NCBI RefSeq assembly: GCF_004792415.1
Contig: NZ_CP038854.1
Span: 248,001 to 312,000 of the forward strand
Direction: 5' to 3'
DNA from: Pantoea vagans
Lineage (GTDB): Bacteria > Pseudomonadota > Gammaproteobacteria > Enterobacterales > Enterobacteriaceae
Length of the DNA stretch: 64,000 bases
In this document: piece by piece, positions 60,463 through 64,000 of the stretch
Layout of the letters: the number at the start of each line of letters is the position of its first letter
Numbering within the stretch: the stretch's first letter is position 1
Notes under the pieces: generated by a model
Seen by the model: the letters and a program-made list of their open reading frames with translations, nothing else
Databases searched by the model: none
What the model was told of the DNA's origin: nothing
Position numbers and translations under genes: made by a program

Positions 60463-62109
60463 ATGTCGAACAAACCTTTTGTCTATCAGAACCCTTTTCC
60501 GCTGTCCCACGAAGATACTGAATACTATTTGCTGACTCGCGAGCATGTCTCGGTCGCCGAGTTTGAGGGTCAGGAGATCCTTAAAGTCGACCCGCAGGCG
60601 CTGACCCTGCTGAGCCAGCAGGCGTTCCACGACGCCTCTTTCATGCTGCGTCCGGCCCACCAGCAGCAGGTGGCTTCCATCCTTCATGACCCGGAAGCCA
60701 GCGACAATGACAAATATGTCGCCCTGCAGTTTTTAAGAAACTCTGAAATTGCCGCCAAAGGCGTGCTGCCAACCTGTCAGGATACCGGCACCGCGATCAT
60801 CATGGGCAAAAAGGGCCAGCGCGTCTGGACCGGCGGCGGCGATGAAGCCGCACTGTCACAGGGTATCTACAACACCTATATCGAAGATAACCTGCGCTAT
60901 TCACAGAATGCCGCGCTGGATATGTACAAAGAGGTGAACACCGGCACTAACCTGCCGGCGCAGATCGACCTCTACAGCGTCGATGGCGATGAGTATAAAT
61001 TCCTCTGTATCGCTAAAGGTGGCGGCTCCGCTAACAAAACCTATCTCTATCAGGAAACCAAAGCGCTGCTGAGTCCGGGCAAGCTGAAAAATTACCTGGT
61101 AGATAAGATGCGCACCCTCGGCACCGCAGCCTGCCCGCCTTACCATATTGCGTTTGTTATCGGCGGCACCTCGGCAGAAAGCACCCTGAAAACCGTTAAG
61201 CTCGCCTCTACGCACTACTACGACGGCTTACCAACCGAAGGCAACGAGCACGGTCAGGCTTTCCGCGACGTTCAGCTGGAGCAGGAACTGCTGGAAGCGG
61301 CGCAGCAGCTCGGCCTTGGCGCGCAGTTTGGCGGCAAATATTTCGCGCACGACATCCGCGTGGTACGTCTGCCGCGTCACGGCGCCTCCTGCCCGATTGG
61401 CATGGGCGTCTCCTGCTCGGCTGACCGTAATATCAAAGCGAAGATCAACCGCGAAGGTATCTGGATTGAGAAACTGGAAGCCAACCCAGGCCGCCTGATC
61501 CCGGAAGCGCTGCGTCAGCAGGGCGAAGGTGAGGTGTTACAGGTTGATCTCAACCGTCCAATGGAGCAGATTCTGGCGCAGCTTTCTGCGTATCCGGTTT
61601 CTACCCGTCTGTCACTGACCGGCACCATTATCGTGGCGCGAGACATTGCTCATGCCAAACTCAAAGAGCGCATCGATAACGGCGAAGGATTACCGCAGTA
61701 CATTAAAGATCATCCGGTCTATTACGCTGGTCCGGCCAAAACGCCTGAAGGTTATGCATCCGGTTCACTCGGCCCGACCACCGCAGGCCGCATGGACTCC
61801 TACGTTGATTTGCTGCAGGCCCACGGCGGCAGCAAGATCATGCTGGCAAAAGGTAACCGTAGCCAGCAGGTGACGGATGCGTGTCATAAACATGGCGGCT
61901 TCTATCTGGGCAGCATCGGTGGCCCGGCTGCGGTGCTGGCGCAACAGAGCATCAAGAGTCTGGAATGCGTGGAGTATCCTGAGCTGGGCATGGAAGCAAT
62001 CTGGAAAATCGAGGTGGAGAACTTCCCTGCCTTTATCCTGGTCGATGACAAAGGTAATGACTTCTTCCAGCATATTGAGCGCGCACACTGCGCGAAATGC
62101 GTGAAGTAA
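60463..62109 (+). CDS. Class I fumarate hydratase (FumA/FumB type)
   Basis: Oxygen-sensitive 4Fe-4S fumarase interconverting fumarate and malate. At 548 residues it equals E. coli FumA and FumB. Cluster cysteines are Cys 105 ([11 protein letters not shown]), Cys 224 (TAACPPYH) and Cys 318 ([11 protein letters not shown]). Long identical blocks such as [14 protein letters not shown] and [16 protein letters not shown] leave no doubt about family. Sequence does not separate FumA from FumB, but the setting beside a dicarboxylate transporter and DcuSR suggests a FumB-like anaerobic role. A terminator follows at once. Confidence 0.95.
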   Translation: MSNKPFVYQNPFPLSHEDTEYYLLTREHVSVAEFEGQEILKVDPQALTLLSQQAFHDASFMLRPAHQQQVASILHDPEASDNDKYVALQFLRNSEIAAKGVLPTCQDTGTAIIMGKKGQRVWTGGGDEAALSQGIYNTYIEDNLRYSQNAALDMYKEVNTGTNLPAQIDLYSVDGDEYKFLCIAKGGGSANKTYLYQETKALLSPGKLKNYLVDKMRTLGTAACPPYHIAFVIGGTSAESTLKTVKLASTHYYDGLPTEGNEHGQAFRDVQLEQELLEAAQQLGLGAQFGGKYFAHDIRVVRLPRHGASCPIGMGVSCSADRNIKAKINREGIWIEKLEANPGRLIPEALRQQGEGEVLQVDLNRPMEQILAQLSAYPVSTRLSLTGTIIVARDIAHAKLKERIDNGEGLPQYIKDHPVYYAGPAKTPEGYASGSLGPTTAGRMDSYVDLLQAHGGSKIMLAKGNRSQQVTDACHKHGGFYLGSIGGPAAVLAQQSIKSLECVEYPELGMEAIWKIEVENFPAFILVDDKGNDFFQHIERAHCAKCVK

Positions 62110-62126
62110 AAACTGCGTCAGATAAG

Positions 62127-62156
62127 AAAAAAGCCCCGGTCTCGGGGCTTTTTTTT
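62127..62156 (+). terminator. Rho-independent terminator after fumarase
   Basis: AGCCCCG and CGGGGCT around GTCT, extended by A-T pairs and ending in eight T residues, 18 bases after the fumarase stop. Confidence 0.92.
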
Positions 62157-62312
62157 GATGTGGACTGACAGATTAAGGACCAGATAGCTGTAAGAGTAAG
62201 CATGCGCAGGAAACGGACTTTCAACTCAAGACAAATCCAGCAGCAACTTTTTAGCCCGGCGCATAGCGACAATGAAAGCAGCATAATTCTGACAGCAACA
62301 CCTTAGCTTTAC

Positions 62313-62424
62313 GCGCAGGAAACGCGGTCAGAGGAGGAAAGCGTCCCGCGCCAGGACGGCGCGGGCCGAGCGTGCCATGGATGGCGGCTTTTGCGTCTTT
62401 CCGATCTGACCGCGTTTCCTGAGC
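62313..62424. repeat. Structured intergenic repeat, copy B
   Basis: Second copy of the element at 32421-32533. Outer stem GCGCAGGAAACGCGGTCAGA pairs with its partner ending at 62424 with one mismatch; then GGAAAG/CTTTCC, CCCGCGCC/GGCGCGGG (62345-62365) and GCCAT/ATGGC (62374-62385). Where the sequence differs from copy A the pairs change together. The rest of the 62110-62492 gap shows no gene. Confidence 0.75.
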
Positions 62425-62492
62425 AGCCTCGATCTAAGCGCTAACCCACCCCTACCTTCCCGGGTAAACTAAAGCGCCGCTATCGGACCCTG

Positions 62493-63149
62493 TTAACCGC
62501 GCTGCAACCGCTGCAACGCCACATCGATCTGCTCATCGCCTTGGGTGAGTTCGATGATCTGATACTTAATCGCCGGATTCTCAATCAGCCCGACCAGCGT
62601 CGCCGCCACATCTTCGCGCGGGATCTCACCATAGGGGATCGCCAGATCGGCACGCACCCGACCCGTACCAGCTTCATCGGTCAGCGTTCCCGGCCGCAGG
62701 ACCACCCACTCCAGCTTACTCGCCACCAGCTCCGCATCTGCCAGACGCTTCACCCGCATGTAGTTCTCAAATCCCTCAGACGGCGTTTTACCGCGGCCTG
62801 CATCCGGAAAAGCGGATACCAGCATAAAGCGCGACACGCCAGCCTGCTCTGCAGCGGCGACCGCCAGCTTCAGCCCTTCACCGTCGATGGCATTGGTCAG
62901 CGCGATACCGGCACCGCCCGCACCCGCTGTAAAGACCGCTACGTCGTGACCGGCCATCAGCTCTGCCAGCGCCGTCACGCTCAGCTGCTGAATATCGCCC
63001 GCGACAGGCTTAGCGCCTGCGGCCTGCAGGGTATCAGCCTGTTCCGGCTTGCGGTGCAATGCCGTGACAGTGTGACCTTTACTGCTCAGCTGACGGGTGA
63101 GCTTTTGGCCCACCTTGCCTGCTGCGCCGATAATGAAACATGTCGCCAT
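62493..63149 (-). CDS. NAD(P)H-binding SDR protein (YwnB/YhfK-like)
   Basis: Atypical short-chain dehydrogenase of 218 residues with the N-terminal nucleotide motif FIIGAAGKVGQKLTRQLSSKGHTVTALHR (5-33), AVFTAGAGG, RFMLVSAFPDAGRGKTP and WVVLRPGTLTDEAGTGRV. Related proteins (NAD(P)H-binding, NmrA-like) act as redox-dependent reductases or sensors. ATG 63149 is chosen with GGAGG eight bases before it. Substrate unknown. Separated from the next minus-strand SDR gene by a stem-loop. Confidence 0.87.
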   Translation of the reverse strand: MATCFIIGAAGKVGQKLTRQLSSKGHTVTALHRKPEQADTLQAAGAKPVAGDIQQLSVTALAELMAGHDVAVFTAGAGGAGIALTNAIDGEGLKLAVAAAEQAGVSRFMLVSAFPDAGRGKTPSEGFENYMRVKRLADAELVASKLEWVVLRPGTLTDEAGTGRVRADLAIPYGEIPREDVAATLVGLIENPAIKYQIIELTQGDEQIDVALQRLQRG

Positions 63150-63207
63150 AAGATTTCCTCCATTCACTGATCAGGTGTCAGAGTATAGCTATCTGCCAGA
63201 AACGAAA

Positions 63208-63229
63208 CAGGCGCCTGATGCGGCGCCTG
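63208..63229 (-). terminator. Terminator of the PRISE-family SDR gene
   Basis: CAGGCGCC and GGCGCCTG form a perfect 8-bp stem around six bases, just after the stop at 63236; on the minus strand it is followed by TTTCGTTTC. Confidence 0.65.
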
Positions 63230-63235
63230 CTGGGT

Positions 63236-64000
63236 TTATTCCGGAATCACTTTTTCCGCTTTCAGTTTATCAAACAGCTGCGTAAAGGAGTCCAGCGTAC
63301 TGCGGTAGCCGGTAAAGCCCGCTTTGCGGCTCTTACTCATGTCGGTGAAAGCTTCCATTGGGCGGCCCAGGTCGGCATCGGTATGCCACCATGAAGCCAG
63401 CTTAGTGACATCGGCCTCACGCAGCTGGTGCTGTTCTGCAATCGCCCGCCATGCGCTGTCAGCTTCCTGCATGCGATTTTCCAGCGGCATCATCTGCGCC
63501 GGGTAGTCTGCGGCTTCGATATCGAAATAGTCAGCCAGTTTTGGCCACATCCAGTTCCAGCGGAACACATCGCCGTTGACTGCGTTGAAATCCTGATTCG
63601 CGGCGTTAGGTGACGTTGCCGCCCAGCGCAGTTGCTCGGCCAGCAGACCGGCATCGGTCATATCTGCGACACCATTCCACTGCTCCGGCGAACCCGGGAA
63701 GATAAACGGCCAGCCCTTCTCTTTGCACAATGTTGCATAAACCGCCAGTGTCTGCCCCATGTTCATCGCGTTGCCTACGGCATAGCCGATGATGGTGTGC
63801 GGACGGTGCACGCTCCAGCGGTAGTCATACTTCTCTGCGCCCGCGAACACTTCATCTTCCTGCGCATAGTAGAAGTTATCGACCGGCTGACGCCCCTGCT
63901 CTTCACGGAACGGTGTCACCGGCACGGCACCTTTGCCGTACGCTTCAAACGGACCCAGGTAGTGTTTCAGCCCGGTCACCAGCGCGACGTGCGAACCTTT
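63236..64000 (-). CDS. PRISE-family SDR oxidoreductase, partial (5' end outside window)
   Basis: C-terminal 254 residues of a short-chain dehydrogenase; the frame is open to the last base, so the N-terminal NAD(P)-binding part lies beyond the window. The active-site block NFYYAQEDEVF is the NFYYxxED signature of the PRISE group (progesterone 5-beta-reductase/iridoid synthase-like enone reductases), followed by YRWSVHRPHTIIGYAVGNAMNMG. Ends VIPE with TAA at 63236-63238. Bacterial members reduce activated enones; physiological substrate unknown. Confidence 0.87.
   Translation of the reverse strand, partial: KGSHVALVTGLKHYLGPFEAYGKGAVPVTPFREEQGRQPVDNFYYAQEDEVFAGAEKYDYRWSVHRPHTIIGYAVGNAMNMGQTLAVYATLCKEKGWPFIFPGSPEQWNGVADMTDAGLLAEQLRWAATSPNAANQDFNAVNGDVFRWNWMWPKLADYFDIEAADYPAQMMPLENRMQEADSAWRAIAEQHQLREADVTKLASWWHTDADLGRPMEAFTDMSKSRKAGFTGYRSTLDSFTQLFDKLKAEKVIPE

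Overview
The window reads as an ordinary chromosomal stretch of a gammaproteobacterium of the Erwiniaceae, most like Pantoea. The coding sequence is GC-rich with AT-rich intergenic gaps. Several proteins are close in length and sequence to E. coli proteins (LplA, a CspA-type cold shock protein, Mqo, DcuS, DcuR, FumA/FumB), while the accessory gene set (dat-ddc, pseudokinase/histidine-kinase giant, XapX proteins, soluble fumarate reductase) is not that of E. coli. The genus is an inference. No phage, insertion sequence, CRISPR array, rRNA or tRNA was recognised.

Region by region. 1-6.5 kb: an operon with two peptide-type ABC permeases, one ATPase, two NtaA/DszA-type FMN monooxygenases around an M20 amidohydrolase; it looks like uptake, deacylation and oxidative cleavage of an organosulfur or N-acyl compound. 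6.6-7.3 kb: a ParDE toxin-antitoxin pair. 7.5-12.2 kb: a secreted DUF4432 mutarotase-like protein, then an operon of periplasmic peroxiredoxin, short DsbD-like protein, ECF sigma factor and DUF1109 anti-sigma factor, resembling the SigF-NrsF redox/metal stress module. 12.2-15.2 kb: VOC protein and MFS exporter, divergent DeoR regulator, GFA-type zinc protein. 15.2-18.6 kb: cytosolic molybdenum formate dehydrogenase-like protein with DUF1641 partner.

19.4-33.3 kb: a signalling and catabolic block. A FixJ-type regulator (with a Fur-like site upstream) faces a minus-strand operon of isochorismatase-family hydrolase, two XapX proteins, a lone receiver and an 1846-residue pseudokinase/ATPase/GAF/PAS/histidine kinase. 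Divergently lie a YtcJ-type amidohydrolase, DoxX protein, MFS transporter with an extra C-terminal domain and a haloperoxidase-like hydrolase. The shared intergenic region carries direct and inverted repeats that look like regulator sites. A pirin follows.

33.5-43.9 kb: a LacI-type regulator, sugar-phosphate-isomerase-like protein and nucleoside/sugar symporter operon with two perfect operators; EamA transporter; lplA; a cold shock gene with long leader; an MFS exporter; a uronate-dehydrogenase-like SDR; an ABC membrane domain without ATPase, divergent from a TetR regulator with two operators. 44.4-47.3 kb: dat-ddc, the 1,3-diaminopropane pathway. 47.3-48.2 kb: decayed sequence and a 44-residue membrane peptide. 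48.2-50 kb: MHS-family transporter and VF530 protein.

50.1-62.1 kb: a C4-dicarboxylate island: mqo, dcuS-dcuR, apbE, a three-domain soluble NADH:fumarate reductase carrying the flavinylation motif used by ApbE, a perfect FNR site, a DASS transporter and a class I fumarase. Together these would sense fumarate, import dicarboxylates, interconvert malate and fumarate, and use fumarate as a cytosolic electron sink. The window ends with two NAD(P)-binding SDR proteins, the last cut by the edge. A structured intergenic repeat occurs twice (about 32.5 and 62.4 kb), with compensatory base changes between copies.
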